Assembly (NCBI RefSeq): GCF_036417845.1
Contig: NC_089979.1
Coordinates: 116,035,415 to 116,099,414, forward strand
DNA length: 64,000 nt
Direction: 5' to 3'
Origin: Apteryx mantelli
Taxonomy: Eukaryota; Chordata; Aves; Apterygiformes; Apterygidae
The notes below the pieces were generated by a model that saw only the letters and a program-made list of their open reading frames with translations, ran no database searches and was not told where the DNA came from. Shown here one piece after another: positions 14,101 to 26,140 of this stretch (positions are counted from its first letter, which is position 1; each line of letters begins with the position of its first letter). The position numbers were made by a program, and so were the translations under genes.

Positions 14101-14504
14101 AGTGGGGATGGCAATAAAGAGTGTTCCAGATTGGAGTGCAGGCACTGGATCTAATTTAAATCATTTAGTGTCATGTGAGGGGGAAAAAGAAATTAGAATC
14201 GTGATTACAATTTGTCTTTTTTAAATCCCTTAAAAAGGCCAAGGTGTTGGCTGACTGAAAGAGACCTGGCCACTAAAAGTATCTCTATCCCTCGGCTCTT
14301 TTGTATAAATGTGGCACAACGGTATCTGGGGCACTTTAGTAAGAGTTTGATGCCTGAATACATAAAGAAGTACAGTCCTTGTAGGGGAGGGTTTTGTGAT
14401 ACCCATAGTTTGCTATTTAACTTGGCTAAGGAATGAAGTTCCCTGGTCTCCTTCTGTAGACTACAGAGAGATCCTTCAGACAATAATGCACAGATCCTAA
14501 TTTA

Positions 14505-14610
14505 GCAGCCACCTTTCTGTACCTCGGTTTCCCATTTGTACCTGTTCTCTATCAGAGCAGGAATTTTCTAAGGATTAACCTGTATTAAGTGTTTGCAAGG
14601 TGTAAAACGG
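14505..14610 (+). mobile_element. MIR-like SINE remnant
   Basis: The order 'ctgtacctcggtttcccat', then 'aaggattaacctgtattaag' and 'gtttgcaaggtg' follows the MIR core and 3' part (cctcagtttcc...ggattaaatgagttaat...taaagcgc). It is diverged but collinear over about 100 bp. Confidence 0.55.
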
Positions 14611-17367
14611 ATTCTACTTCTCATTTGGGTCACATGTGGCCCAATAGATGCATGTGATTTTGGTCACTTTATAAGGCCTTTTTAACTTGTTTTTATTTGT
14701 GATAGAGGGAGCCTCCGGCCACCCGAGAAGGAAAGGGACAGTCTCCAAGTGCTCATAACCAGCTGGTCAAAATGGAGAGAGATAACGCAGCTGCCATTTT
14801 TATTTACATTTACAACAAAATGACTTGTGTGGACAGCTGCTTAAAAAGATAATCTAGTAATTAAGCTCTGTTATTGCAAACAATTAAGAAGGGGTGGGGT
14901 TTTTTGTGTTGTTTGTAATACAGCAGCATTTGGGAGGAATCAGAAGGGGAAACGGTAAAAACTGTGGCAATCCTCAACAAGAGGTCGCAAGGGATACATG
15001 TGGCCCCGATGTGCTGCCTACTGCAGCAACACCACTGACAGGGAGACAGGGACAGAAAGGCCTTTTCATATTTATTTAGCACACGTAGCCCTGCTGGGGC
15101 TTCTCAGGTCTCCGAGTCTATAATTCAGGTGCTATTTTGCACAGCAGTTCCACAAGAGCTCAGTCTGTTTATTCTGTCTGTTGCCTGATGGGATAACCCT
15201 GAAAGTAAACAAGTAGTAAATATTGGACTAGCCCTCAGCCACAGTGAGTCACTTTCTCATGGCAAGTTGTGGACCCACTGCCACCAACTTCTAACCAGCA
15301 GAAATCTGTATGTTGGTGTGTACCTTGAAAAGAAAATATGCATCCTTGAAGTAGGGAGGGAATCAAATTCAGGCATTCAAACTCCTATGCTGCTTTGTCA
15401 CTGATACAAGTCTGCCAGAGGGAATCAATCGTTAGAAAATGGACTCAGAAAATAGGATGTGGAAAAGCTGTCTGCAGAGTGAGGCAGCATCCAGCAGGCT
15501 GCTTTGATGGAGTCCATGCTGACTGCCAGAAAGTCACTACACCAGTAGGTTAGAAAGAGTCATTTAATTGAAAAATGCATTAGTTTCTATCATTTCCCCA
15601 AAACAAATGCACATGCTTTGAATTTTGTCACACATTTGAAGGTCACTGGTTTTTTTTCTTTTCTTTTTTATGCTCCTCCCTTCTGTGTTTTTTGACTACC
15701 AGTTCATTTGGGGCTTCTAATAACATGTTTCTCTTAACATATAACTTCTATTAGCTTCTTTTTCCTTTGAAAATTATTCAGAGCTTAAGAGGAAGCCTTC
15801 AAAGGATGCAAGAAGTGAAGATCCTTAAAATGATTCTTCTTTCTCCCTTAACTATCTACTCAAGATAATTAAGGCTAGGCAGATAAAACATTAAGTGACT
15901 AGATGTTAATCCAACCAGAACTTTGTAGAGCCATGTCAAGGAAACAATCCACCCTTGCTGCATCCTGTTAAGCAACAATCACATTTAAACCAAAACAAGA
16001 GTCAAATATGTCTCGGCTGCAGTCACACATTTCATCTCTGAATTCTATCATCAAACACGTTTCACTTCCAGATTCCTCTTCCCTACATATACCTTGAGGT
16101 CCAAGGAACACATACCATCTTCAAAAGTGCTACAAATGACCAAAGGCAACTATTCTTGGAGTATTTTAGAACCGACCAAAATGATGTCTCAACTCTCTTC
16201 CCAGATCCAACATGGGGTAGGCCTGATGAATAATACACAGGACTTATTGCAAATGATTTGATAAACTTTGCCTCTGCTTTTGCTTCTGAATTGATCCCTA
16301 AAAGACTATGATTTTTTTTCCCACCTAATTTATTTATCATGTGAAATTTTTGGCTGGGTAATTTCCTTCAGCAATTATATGAGCAGTTCATTATCAATGT
16401 TCTATATTAAATATTCCAAACTGGAGCATTTGCAGTTGGGCTAAAAAGCCGTATAAAAGATTTAATTTCTCCCAGCAAATGATCAGACCAGAATTCCAGT
16501 GACTCACTTACAGCAGCTCTAATTCTGCAAGTCACTGGGATGCTTGAGTTCAATGAGGGTATCAAAAAATGTGTTTTGCTTGGGCAGATCAGTTTGCAAG
16601 GTATTAGTATTCGCTATGCTTGCTGCCGTGCTCTGGCAAACTCAGTCATGCTCCTCTTTGCTCTTGGGAGCCCCATATTGATTCATATAAGGCTGCTTAT
16701 ATGAAAAAAAGTAATTTACACATGTTTGTGGAGGTGGAGAGACAGTTATACTCAACTGTCCAACTGTTCAATCAGGACCAAAGGATTTGTCTCAGGAACC
16801 TCTTCATGTAGTGTGCTCAGTAGTGCCTAAGACTAGGCAGCTCACAGCAGAACTGGTTCACACTAGAGTTTCCTAAGGGAGCAGTGTTTTCCAGTTATGT
16901 TTTCCCAGCTGAATCTGTACATACATGCAAAGTTTAAACTTGTGCTTCCTTCGTGACTCAGGGCCACAGTAAGAAGGTATAGAAAAATTGTCAGATATGT
17001 TCCTTCCCAGAAGCTGCTTTATGAGGCACTTGACACAAGTTTTGGATCTGGAGTTATATGTGCTCAAGTTTGAAAAGCAGTGCAATATCTGGACTTGCAC
17101 AAAAGCAGGATCACCTCTGCATGAGGTAATCAGCTGACATGATGTCTTCTCTTCTGCCCACCCCAGCCCTGCAGCTGGTGGAGGGGACATGGCTGAGGCT
17201 TTCCATGAAGCACCACTGCTATTACATACTCTGAACTAGCAGGTCCAGCTTAGTAAGAATTGCTAAAAGTGGAGTGGACAGACAACCTCCTTCCATCCTT
17301 CTGATCATACTTCTGACACTAGCCACTGCGGGCTTCCTCTTTGGAGCATCTTAGATAAGTTTCCTAC

Positions 17368-17529
17368 CTGTTATAATGGGTGGGATGTGTATTGCAGGTG
17401 TATCTTTTCTCCTGGGCTTCTTCTGTTCCAGTTCGGTGATCTGAGAGCCTGGACTCTCTCTCTCCCTCTGTGGTTTCTCTGTGATACCATACCTTTTCAG
17501 CAGGTTATCAGAAAAGTCTGAAAGTATGC
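17368..17529 (-). CDS. PPP1R17: PPP1R17 coding exon 3 (second phospho-motif)
   Basis: A 162-nt exon with acceptor TTCTCTGCAG and donor ACAG|GTAGGA. It encodes 53 full codons plus a split Gly at each end. It begins [14 protein letters not shown] and carries [15 protein letters not shown], the second of the two G-substrate repeats. The Thr of KDTPA is about residue 121 here (Thr119 in human) and is the known target of cGMP-dependent protein kinase. Phosphorylated G-substrate inhibits PP2A/PP1 in Purkinje cells (family knowledge). It is related to coding exon 2 by internal repetition: both have DxSxxL...K, an acidic linker, then [12 protein letters not shown]. Phase 1-1 at both ends is expected for a duplicated exon. 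Confidence 0.96.
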
Positions 17530-18935
17530 CTGCAGAGAAGAATAAAAGAAAATACTTCTTCAGCCTTGTTTACACTGCATGAGTGTAAAACAAAGCAGGA
17601 TGAGTGTTTTGTATGGTGTACCTACTCTTCAGGGTTTGCAACAGTGTGCATTTCCTCTATGTAAATTATATCCTGTAGGCTATAGTCAACAATGCTGTTA
17701 AGCCAGCTGGTTTCTGGTGGTACCTAGTGGACTAAACTGCAACCCATCAGAAATGACGGCAAAGATGAGTGCAGTCTTGTATTCCAGAAGGATAAACATC
17801 TTATCAAAGTTGTTTAATCATATGAATGCTCAAGCCTATACTTAGGAGCAATGTGACCACACAGAAATGAGACTGTCTTCTTCATGAGATGGATACTTCA
17901 GGCAAAAAATGCAGCTCTCCAGCTTCTGGGCCACTCTTCCCTAAGAGAGAAGCGTTCGCAGATGGATACATGTGAAAGCTGAACAGAGTCAAATGTGTAG
18001 AGTGATGAGTTCAACATCTGGATTACACATATTGGAAAAGACCAACTGTTTTTCACTTGGTAGGTGGGAGCCACTGCAGATACGCAGGTGACTGCACAAG
18101 CGGTTACCAGCTAACTCCTCTGTGTATGCGTAGCATGGGAAAATGCAATGCACTTGGTACAAGAACACTGCTCCCTCCCCAGAGAGCACAGCGAGGACTG
18201 CTTGTTAGCAGAGAGAAGTGATAAACATTTATTCCCCAGCACAGACAGGGGACACTTGGAAGATCATCGGGTTTTGTTGGCAGTCTCCTGCTCACCCTTC
18301 CCTTCCCCAGGTTGGTGGCATTTGGCTCTCAGACTTCAGAAGTCTATAGATGCACAGCAGCAGAGAGCATCCTACAAAGAGTCTCTTTGTCGCTCTGGTG
18401 GTTTCTGGCTTCCTGAAACACCCACCCTTTGCCAGAGTCCCCATATGCCCAAGAGCCCTATGTCTTCCCAGAGGAACAACCAGCAGCCAGCTTGTGTGCC
18501 TCCATGGTCACCTCCCAGTCTTGTCTCCCACTGACCACGGGGCACAAGTTGCACAAGAATGTACAAGAATGGGATCCTTTTTGATTCTGGATTGAATCTG
18601 GATGCCTGCTGCGGCTCAGCTGGTAGAGATAAATACATGTCATTTGTCACATAAAGACAATGAGACTGTGAGCTATAAGGGAGGGTTTTTTTCAGAAGCA
18701 CGCACACACTGACCTTGGTATTTACAGATTGTGTGAGAACTCTCAGTCTAAAAATGAAGGCTTTTGAAAAAGTCAGCCTCTCTGTTAGCCTGCCTTCCCA
18801 GATGCATGTAGGATAAATGCGTGTTCTTGTTCACTTCCAAGAGAACATAAATAAATGGGAGATCTCTGGACCTTTGTCCAGATTCAATGCACTGAACTGA
18901 ATTTGAATTTTGAAGTCAAAAGATGGATTGCTCAC
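17530..18935 (-). other. PPP1R17: PPP1R17 intron 3
   Basis: A 1.4-kb intron between the two repeat-encoding exons. An open frame at 18148-18534 on the plus strand has no splice context or recognisable motif, and nothing else was seen. Confidence 0.85.
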
Positions 18936-19088
18936 CTGATAGGGGTGGTGGGGTGTGTAATGCTGGTGTATCTTTTCTCCTTGGCTTTTTTTGCTCCTCT
19001 TCAGTGTTTTGGGAGGCCTGGATAGTTTTACCTTTTCTTGGTTTCTTTTTGAGGTCACAGCTCTTAATCAGCTGCTCTGAAAGATCTT
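18936..19088 (-). CDS. PPP1R17: PPP1R17 coding exon 2 (first phospho-motif)
   Basis: A 153-nt exon with acceptor TCTATGCAG and donor TCAG|GTGAGC. With the G left by the previous exon it starts [23 protein letters not shown], very close to the vertebrate [20 protein letters not shown]. It contains the first [12 protein letters not shown] phospho-motif, with Thr at about residue 67 (Thr68 in human). The residues after it read TPPPLS rather than the mammalian IPPFIP, a visible divergence just C-terminal to the phosphosite. Exon phases are 1 and 1, the same as the next exon, which supports origin by exon duplication. Confidence 0.97.
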
Positions 19089-20920
19089 CTGCATAGAAAA
19101 AAAGATGAATAGAAATTGAAATGGAAGGGAAATAATAAAACAGATGGTGAAAAGAAAAGATTTAATAATACTGCTTTCATCCAAGTAGATTAAAATGCCC
19201 ATGGAGAAACAACTCCCAAATAGAAAGTCAGTATAAGAGGTCTCTGTGCCATAACAAATGGGATCCAAGTGACTTAGGTGGTCCTTCTGCTTTGTAGGTG
19301 GTAGATGTAAAAAAAGAGTGAGAAAATTGTGCGTGGCTGCATGTTACATGGCAGAGGGAAGGCTACTGTCGTGCAGAGATCCCATGGCCATGACTATTTC
19401 ATTCAGCTTCAGCTGTGTGGGTCTGTGTCTTAAAGAGTTACAAGGGCACTTTTGTGAAGGGAAGATTTACATACATGGGGCCAGCCTGAAGCACTGGTAA
19501 ACCAAGCCAGCATATTGTTAACTTCAAGAGTTGGCCTTACTTCCAGAGTTGCTGAGCAGTCAGTATTCACTTTTGATTAACATAACGTTACACTGGATTT
19601 TTGGTTTTCCTTTAAGACAAGACTCAGATGGTTTAGATGGTCAGGAGAGTTTTTCTGCAGGGATCTGCATTTCTGGGTGCTTATGCAAGCTGAAAATGTT
19701 AAGTCTAGCCTGTCATTAGTATCATAACACAAACCAAAGCTTTGATTTCTTAAACGTCACTTGTTTGGCTTCATCATTCTCCCCCCTCCCCTCCAACTCC
19801 AAACTTTTTGTCCAAAGGGACCTGATCCCAGGCTCACTCACACTTTGTGACACAGCTGTAAGCCTGTGGACGAGAAGCAGGAAGGATGACCTCTGGGTAA
19901 AGTCCCTGGAAGATGGGGATTCTTTTTTTCAGCCTTCACAGACTTCCTGTATGATCTTAATGAAGTCATTTAATCTCTCAGTGCCTCAGTTTCCTGCCTG
20001 TACAATGGGACTAATTCTACCCAAATTTCTGTTTGTTTTAAATAAGCAGTTTTATGCAGCAATTACTTTTATTAGGTGCACTGACAGCAGTTACAGAAGT
20101 GGTGCCTTTGGCTAGTAATGCTGTGGGGCAGAACCAGGGCTAGGCTAACTTCCTTGTAAGCTGGATAAATGAAGTTTATAAAACTCCGCTTGCCTGAGGT
20201 GAGATACTTTTTTTGAAATTGCATTTGTGTTTCATTATTGCCATCACAAGGGTAATAACAAGCAAGTAGATTTTTGTTTCTGGGTTGGTAAATCTTTATG
20301 ACAATTTTGTAAGGCTGGAATGAAGCAATATCGTTTGAAGCCAAGGCAAGGATGATGAATATGCAGGAAGCAGCACATCTATCAAGTCATGAAGTCTGGT
20401 ATTTAGGAGCGTGGCAGAGCAAAGATGTCTCTGGTACTCTCAGTGCAAAAGTTATGTGCAAAGTAGGTTCAGAAAAGGAAACAGATTGACGGTGAAGGGG
20501 GAAAGGTATTCAGAATGCTGTCTCAGGGTGGGCAAAGGGGGTATTTGAAATCTTTTATTGAAATTGCATATGGAATATGTGTTCAGGAAAGGCTCAGCTA
20601 TACCCTAGCTTTCAGCTTATTGTGGTATAAAAGATGAAACTGCTCTACTTTTTCTACCAGAGAAAAGAAAAATGACTCTTTTTTCTTTTATCCTCTTTAA
20701 TTAACTTCCTTCCCAAGCTTCAGCTAGTATTTATATGCAGGAAAAACACTCCTTGCCTTTCCATCTGGCATCAGAAGTGTCACCAGAAGGTGTAATCTAT
20801 CGGGTTTCACGAGGCCGCAGTTGTACTGCTGGAGGGGAAAAACAGCCACTGGACGGGACCTAATGATGTAAAGATAACACCTCTCTAATTACTGCAATGA
20901 CTTCATCTAATAACACTTAC
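19089..20920 (-). other. PPP1R17: PPP1R17 intron 2
   Basis: A 1.8-kb intron containing a MIR-like SINE at 19945-20015. No additional exon is supported. Confidence 0.85.
19945..20015 (+). mobile_element. MIR-like SINE remnant
   Basis: 'tgatcttaatgaagtcattt', then 'cagtgcctcagtttcctgc' and 'tgtacaatggga' reproduce the MIR core order (gacctt..gcaagtcact...ctcagtttcc...tgtaaaatggg). Confidence 0.7.
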
Positions 20921-20999
20921 CTAAATGGTTACAGTGTGAATCTCGCTTGTCCAGTCTGTCTTCTGGGATATCAAGTGGCTGAACATATTCTGTTGACAT
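20921..20999 (-). CDS. PPP1R17: PPP1R17 first coding exon
   Basis: Encodes [20 protein letters not shown] and then SHCNHL. The vertebrate orthologue starts MSTEQMQPLELSEDRLDKLD, so the gene and start are well supported. The donor is TTTAG|GTAAGTG, leaving one base (G) of a split Glu codon. Exon 2 as a whole begins at 21033 after the acceptor GGCTGCTGTAG. An additional in-frame ATG lies directly upstream (21000-21002). I chose the second ATG because it has A at -3 and matches the family start, but initiation at the first would only add one Met. The joined protein is 157 residues (human 155), soluble, mostly disordered, with no signal peptide or membrane segment. Confidence 0.95.
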
Positions 21000-22049
21000 C
21001 ATTGAAATGTTTTTTTTTCTTTTCCCTTGGAAGCTACAGCAGCCAAAAAAAAACCAAAACACTATGACATAAAACTGACATGTTGGTATTATATATCCAC
21101 TTGCTAGCCAGATCATGAGAAGTTCCTGTCTTCCAGCTGCTTTTTGCCATGTGGTCTGCTGGCCTGATTTTGCTCAAGCATTTTAAAAGAGATGCATTCA
21201 ATCACTGCCTTGGCTACACACATTTAATATCCCATTTTTCCACCTCCATTGCTGTAAGCAATCCACACAAGCACAGGAAATACAGTAGCTCTACAGAAGA
21301 ATACTGACTTTAGCCATACAGGCAGTGCTCACATGCACAAAGTGCTAGAAAGCAGGATATTTTATTTTGGTTTTCTTCTCCATTTTTTCTCAACTTTAAA
21401 CTAGAAGGGTTGTATTTGGCTTTTATCACACAATCCAACTTTAATGACAAATGCTGCTTAGTTAGTCTTTTAACTCCAGCCCCTCTAAAAAAGCCCGGGT
21501 ACCTTTGAAGACCCAGGTGTGAGTGCTGACTCTGAAAGGTGGCAGGTGACCGCAGACCCCAGAGCCAGCGTGACGTACACATCGCCTTGGTAGAAGCACA
21601 CGGGACCAGTTTCTCAAAGCTGTTTGTGCACCTGTATTCTGTAGATCTCAGTGGCTTGCACTTGGGGCTTCAGGCCTTTTTTTATCGTTGGTTACTTATA
21701 ACCGGAGAGGGGCCTGACCCCCAACCTCTGGCCTGAGCTCCCCCAGCACCAGTCAGGCTGAGGTTTGATGCAGAATTTACGCACTACAGGCTCACCCTGA
21801 TGTCATCACAGGGAGAAGGTGATTTGAAGTTTTTTTTTTACTACCAATGATTTCTGCAGTTGCTTAGCAGAAATCCATCAGAATAATAGTGCAATGTTAA
21901 AGGAAAAAAAAAACCGCAACTTTGATCTTAAGGTGCATCCTGATCGATCTGGGTATCTCCCTTCAGGCAGCAACAGCTGTGGTACCGTTTCTTAGTAGCC
22001 ATCTCTAGTCTCCATTTTGGGGGAATAAGAGCAAGCTGAGATTTTCTTG

Positions 22050-22255
22050 TGGGGAGGAGGAAGGGAATTATGAAGAGGAAAAAGCAGGAGACAAAGTTAA
22101 TGTAAGAGAAAAAGGACAGAAATGGGAGAAAACAGGAAGAAGGTAAAGGAAGTAGAGAAGGAAAGAATAATAAAAGAGAAAGGTCGAAGAAAAGGGAATC
22201 AGAGAAAAATGGGGAAAAGAAGGATGGGAAAATCAAAGGAGAAGAAAGAATAGAA
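22050..22255 (+). repeat. Purine-rich (GA/GAAA) tract
   Basis: About 200 bp that is overwhelmingly A and G on the plus strand, with only isolated pyrimidines. It is an irregular mix of gga, gaaa and gaagaa. The minus strand reads as a low-complexity Ser/Phe/Pro-rich open frame that I do not regard as coding. Confidence 0.85.
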
Positions 22256-25200
22256 GACCAACTGTACTGTAGGAGTTCATTTTATCTTTCTGGAGGTAAA
22301 GGAATTACCTATATTATTTCTCCCTAAATCACAGTGGTTGTTGGTCAATAAAAAACAGAACTATAGGGCAGTTAACCTCATTTTTAATGACTAAACTTGA
22401 ATCTATACAAAGATCAGTTAACCCTGAGGCAAAATCCAGTCACATAAATATTTGGCAAACAAAATATGAAAGATCAAAGTCATACTCATACATTCAGCTA
22501 ATTCTTCAGGAGATGGAAAAAATTGTCCTAAACTCTAGTGACTTCAAAGTAAATGAAGCAACACTGGTTTCCAGCAATAAAGGTCAGGAACACTGACTCA
22601 TAGTGTTTTTATGGGATTAACTCCCATGCCCTTCAGTATTCAAAATTCACAAAAATTTGTAAAATTCTATAAATGCTGAATCAGGCCTGGATCAGACATG
22701 GAACCTCTGGCTGCTCACTGCAGCACTGGCCCCGTCCAGCCTCACATCTGTGTTGAATGGTTATGTTGCCTGGAAACTTTAGTAGCCTTTACAGGGGAGG
22801 GGGAAAAAAAAAAAAAAAAAGGTATCTTCCACTTAGGAAGACCCTGCATAAGAAATCTTTGAATGCATCTAAGTGTGGTATGATTGCTCTATTTATCAAC
22901 TGTATAAACCAGCTAGAGCTATGTTTTAAAATATAACAATCAAAATTTTATTGAAAAGATAAACTTATCTTGCCACATGAAGGCCCACACTACATTTTAT
23001 GATTTCAGGAGAAACTGTTTTATCTTCAGTGCCATTTGATTTTGGAGGATTTGATGAATCCACTCCAGCTGTTAGCTAAATATCATGATTGTAGGAAGAA
23101 TGTTCTTTTCTAAAGATTACCTTGTTTAGAATGTTTTCAGCCAAACCAGTGACATCATTTCAGACTATGGACTCTTTGAACAGGTCTCGAGCCAAAAAAG
23201 CTGGGGATAGTAAAATTTAATTGTACCATTGGTGGTAACCTATACTGACTGGAATTACCTTTAGAGTCTGATTAACTTTGGTTCGATTTCACTACGTTGT
23301 TTCATTGAGTTACTTCACCTAAATCAAGCTTTATAAAGAGACGTTGTCTAGGATTGATATACGTATAGTATAAGAGGCTTAATTTCTTTTTCTTAACATT
23401 GTAGTTTGAAAAATAGTATTCTAAAATAAATCTCTTAGATCTGTCTTTATATTTCCATCGTCACAGGTGCCTAGCCCTCGGCATGTTCAATGCTTAAAAC
23501 AGGGATTTATAGCCTAACTTCAGACATTTTTTTGAAAAGTTTGCCCTGCCTTGCATTGCCTTGCTTACAAATGTATTTCCACACTACAAATTTCAACTAT
23601 CTATGTGTCAAAAGAATTTAAAAAAAAAAAGAAAGATTGCCAGAATATATCATGAAACTTGATATAACAGTTTTGGTAACTTGATTCTATATACAGTGCA
23701 TATGATATAAGAAAGTGTTAGTGATATTATATCCTGTCACTATACATTATGCATATATTTCTCATTCAAATGTGAAGGTGATGTATGTGAGCACTGTAAT
23801 GGTGCTTTCCCAAACCACTAAAATCAATTCCTGACACTGAAGAAACAGATTCCCCAATAATGTTACATGTGGAGGGGAAGAATGTTGCAGGAACTGTATG
23901 AACACATTAATATGCCTTTACAAATGGAAGCACATTCTCAGATTTTAGTGTTAAGTGCAACTCCTTTCCTGCTAGTCCTCGTGGTAACCCCGTGTGCCCT
24001 GTCTGCACCAGTCGGTCACCTTGGTAGATAACGCCTGCAATTTGCATGATGGACCAAGATTTTTTTTGCACACTGTTACGTCTCTTGACATAATGAGCCA
24101 CATTCATCCTTCGGGCAACTTTAATACTTACAGTGGTGCTCTAAATCACACTCAGCAGGAGACATTTTCTGAAATGGATATAGATTTTTCCATACGAATT
24201 AGGATTCAATAGTCATTTAGCCTGAGACTTTTGTACGATACAACTCGGCTGTACAAGCCTCTCCTACAGAGATGTGTGCTCAGCAGAGTCACCTGGAGTC
24301 TTTTGCTTCTGGGAAAAGATAGAGCTGCTGGAGATGCCCTAAATGCTTCCCTAAAGCCGGCTGTGTAGGTGCTCTAGTTTTGCCAATCCGGTTCGTTTAC
24401 TCCTTGCAAAAGCATTCAGCATTAAATAGGATTGGCTCTACTTACAGACAGAGAAGAGTAAGGAAGGATAAGGCAGGCTGAAAAGCATAGGTTGTTAAAA
24501 GCTACTTCATCCTCATAAGGATTTGCTTGCATGCAGAATCATTGTCGTGTGATAGCAGGACTCCCCTGGGCACACACACTTGTAAGAGCTGGGGAGTCAG
24601 ATGGAAAATATCTGAACTTTTCAGTTTTGAACTATCACCTTAGCTATTGATGAGTTTCTGGGTAGCTTAAAGAAAGCACTCCAAAATGCTGCCAGTCATT
24701 TTTGGTCTGAATTTTTATTTATTTGCTGTATATGCGCGATTAAAATGCTAATATAAGTATCTGTATGCAAGAGATCACAGTTCCTACCACACGCTAACAT
24801 AGTCTTAAAACACACACACACGCACATGCACAAATAATAGCGTTCCTTTCTTTGCTGAAACTGTAGGGTTTCATTGAAAAGTCCTCCAATGTGACCAGTT
24901 CCTGGGTTCCATTAGGTAGGAATATTTTGCCTAGAGGTGGACAGAGAAATGAGCTTTGTTTTGCTGTTTCAATGTGCAGCTATTTTAATGTAGGTATTTG
25001 CCTTAAGTAATCAGGCTAGGACTTGGGGTAGCGCTCAGCAAAGCTCTTCTCACAGATTTCTACCCGAAATGATGGAAGTCAGTTGAGGACATCTGATCAT
25101 GTGGCATTTAAACCAACCTGAAATGGCATCATATGAGAAAAATCTGTCTTGCAAGGTACAACATTAAAGCTTTGAAAACAAAACTGAAGAGTTGAGCTCT

Positions 25201-26090
25201 TCTCATTGGACCCTGACCTGGGCACAGAAATGGCTTTGGATAGAACAAGGTTATACCTGAATTTCTTGCCTGCCCCTAGGGTTTGAATAGTGGTAGGATT
25301 TAGTCCCCTGCATGGAAATTAGATTCCTATGTATATTTGTATGCAGACCCAAGGGACAATTTGGTTCTGAAATGAATCATTAACAGGTGATTATTCTTAT
25401 CTATGGGGCACTGGGTACTTGGAATTTGCAAACTGACCCTTTGCAAGGGTTGCACAGATTGTGCCTTTTAGGACTTCAGCAGACCATGTAGTGCTGTCCA
25501 TAAGTACATGTATATTTCATTTGGTCAGGGGACTGCTTTGTTCCTACAATCAACAAAATCCCCAAGAAAAGCATGCACTATTTTGCAATAGTACATGCAT
25601 AGTCGTTAAAGAGATCTTGAAATGTTGTCATGGGCACTACTTAAGTAAAAGTATTCTGAGAACATCCTTTTGTTGGGTGGCAGTATGCAATCTGAATCTG
25701 GATTTAATATGAGTATTTATTTTGGTAGGCTGATAATAAATGTTACCACAGAAATCAGTATGATACCAGGTACTTGCCTTCTCTTGGACCCAGAGCACTT
25801 AATAAGAACTTACCTTTGCTATAAATGGCATGGTATTGTTCTTGCGTCAGTCAGACTGCCACTGTAAAAGGGTGGGTGAAACTGTGTCTCTCTCTTTTTC
25901 CCCACTTTTGTTTTTGCAAGGGGGATGAAAAGGCATAACAGAGGTCATGGGCAGCCTGGGTTGAATTATCCTTTGGTATACTCTTGCTTGAGCAAGGAAG
26001 GGAACGTCAGACCTGCCCTTGCCCCCGTCACGTCCTCTGTAGGCTCCCGAGTCGGCAGTTTCTTTGCCCAAAGTCATTTACATATGTGTA

Positions 26091-26140
26091 AGGAGGGTGC
26101 AAGATTACTACACCTAGGTGGTAGTATCTTGCACCCACCT
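26091..26140. repeat. 50-bp near-perfect inverted repeat (hairpin)
   Basis: Left arm AGGAGGGTGCAAGATTACTA (26091-26110) pairs with right arm TAGTATCTTGCACCCACCT (26122-26140). One base is bulged (T at 26105 or 26106) and there is one A/A mismatch (26094/26137). The centre contains ACCTAGGT (26112-26119), itself a palindrome. I could not assign it to a known element. Confidence 0.92.

Larger units (their letters stand above)
10970..17367 (-). other. PPP1R17: PPP1R17 intron 4
   Basis: A 6.4-kb intron. It contains A-rich low complexity at 10988-11100 near the acceptor, a MIR-like SINE at 14505-14610 and a candidate conserved non-coding block at about 14690-14890. No further coding exon is needed, since the flanking exon phases join exactly. 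Confidence 0.8.

Noticed and set aside
21928-22236. 102-codon minus-strand ORF rich in Ser, Phe, Leu and Pro
   Set aside because: It is the complement of the purine-rich tract, so the composition explains the lack of stops.
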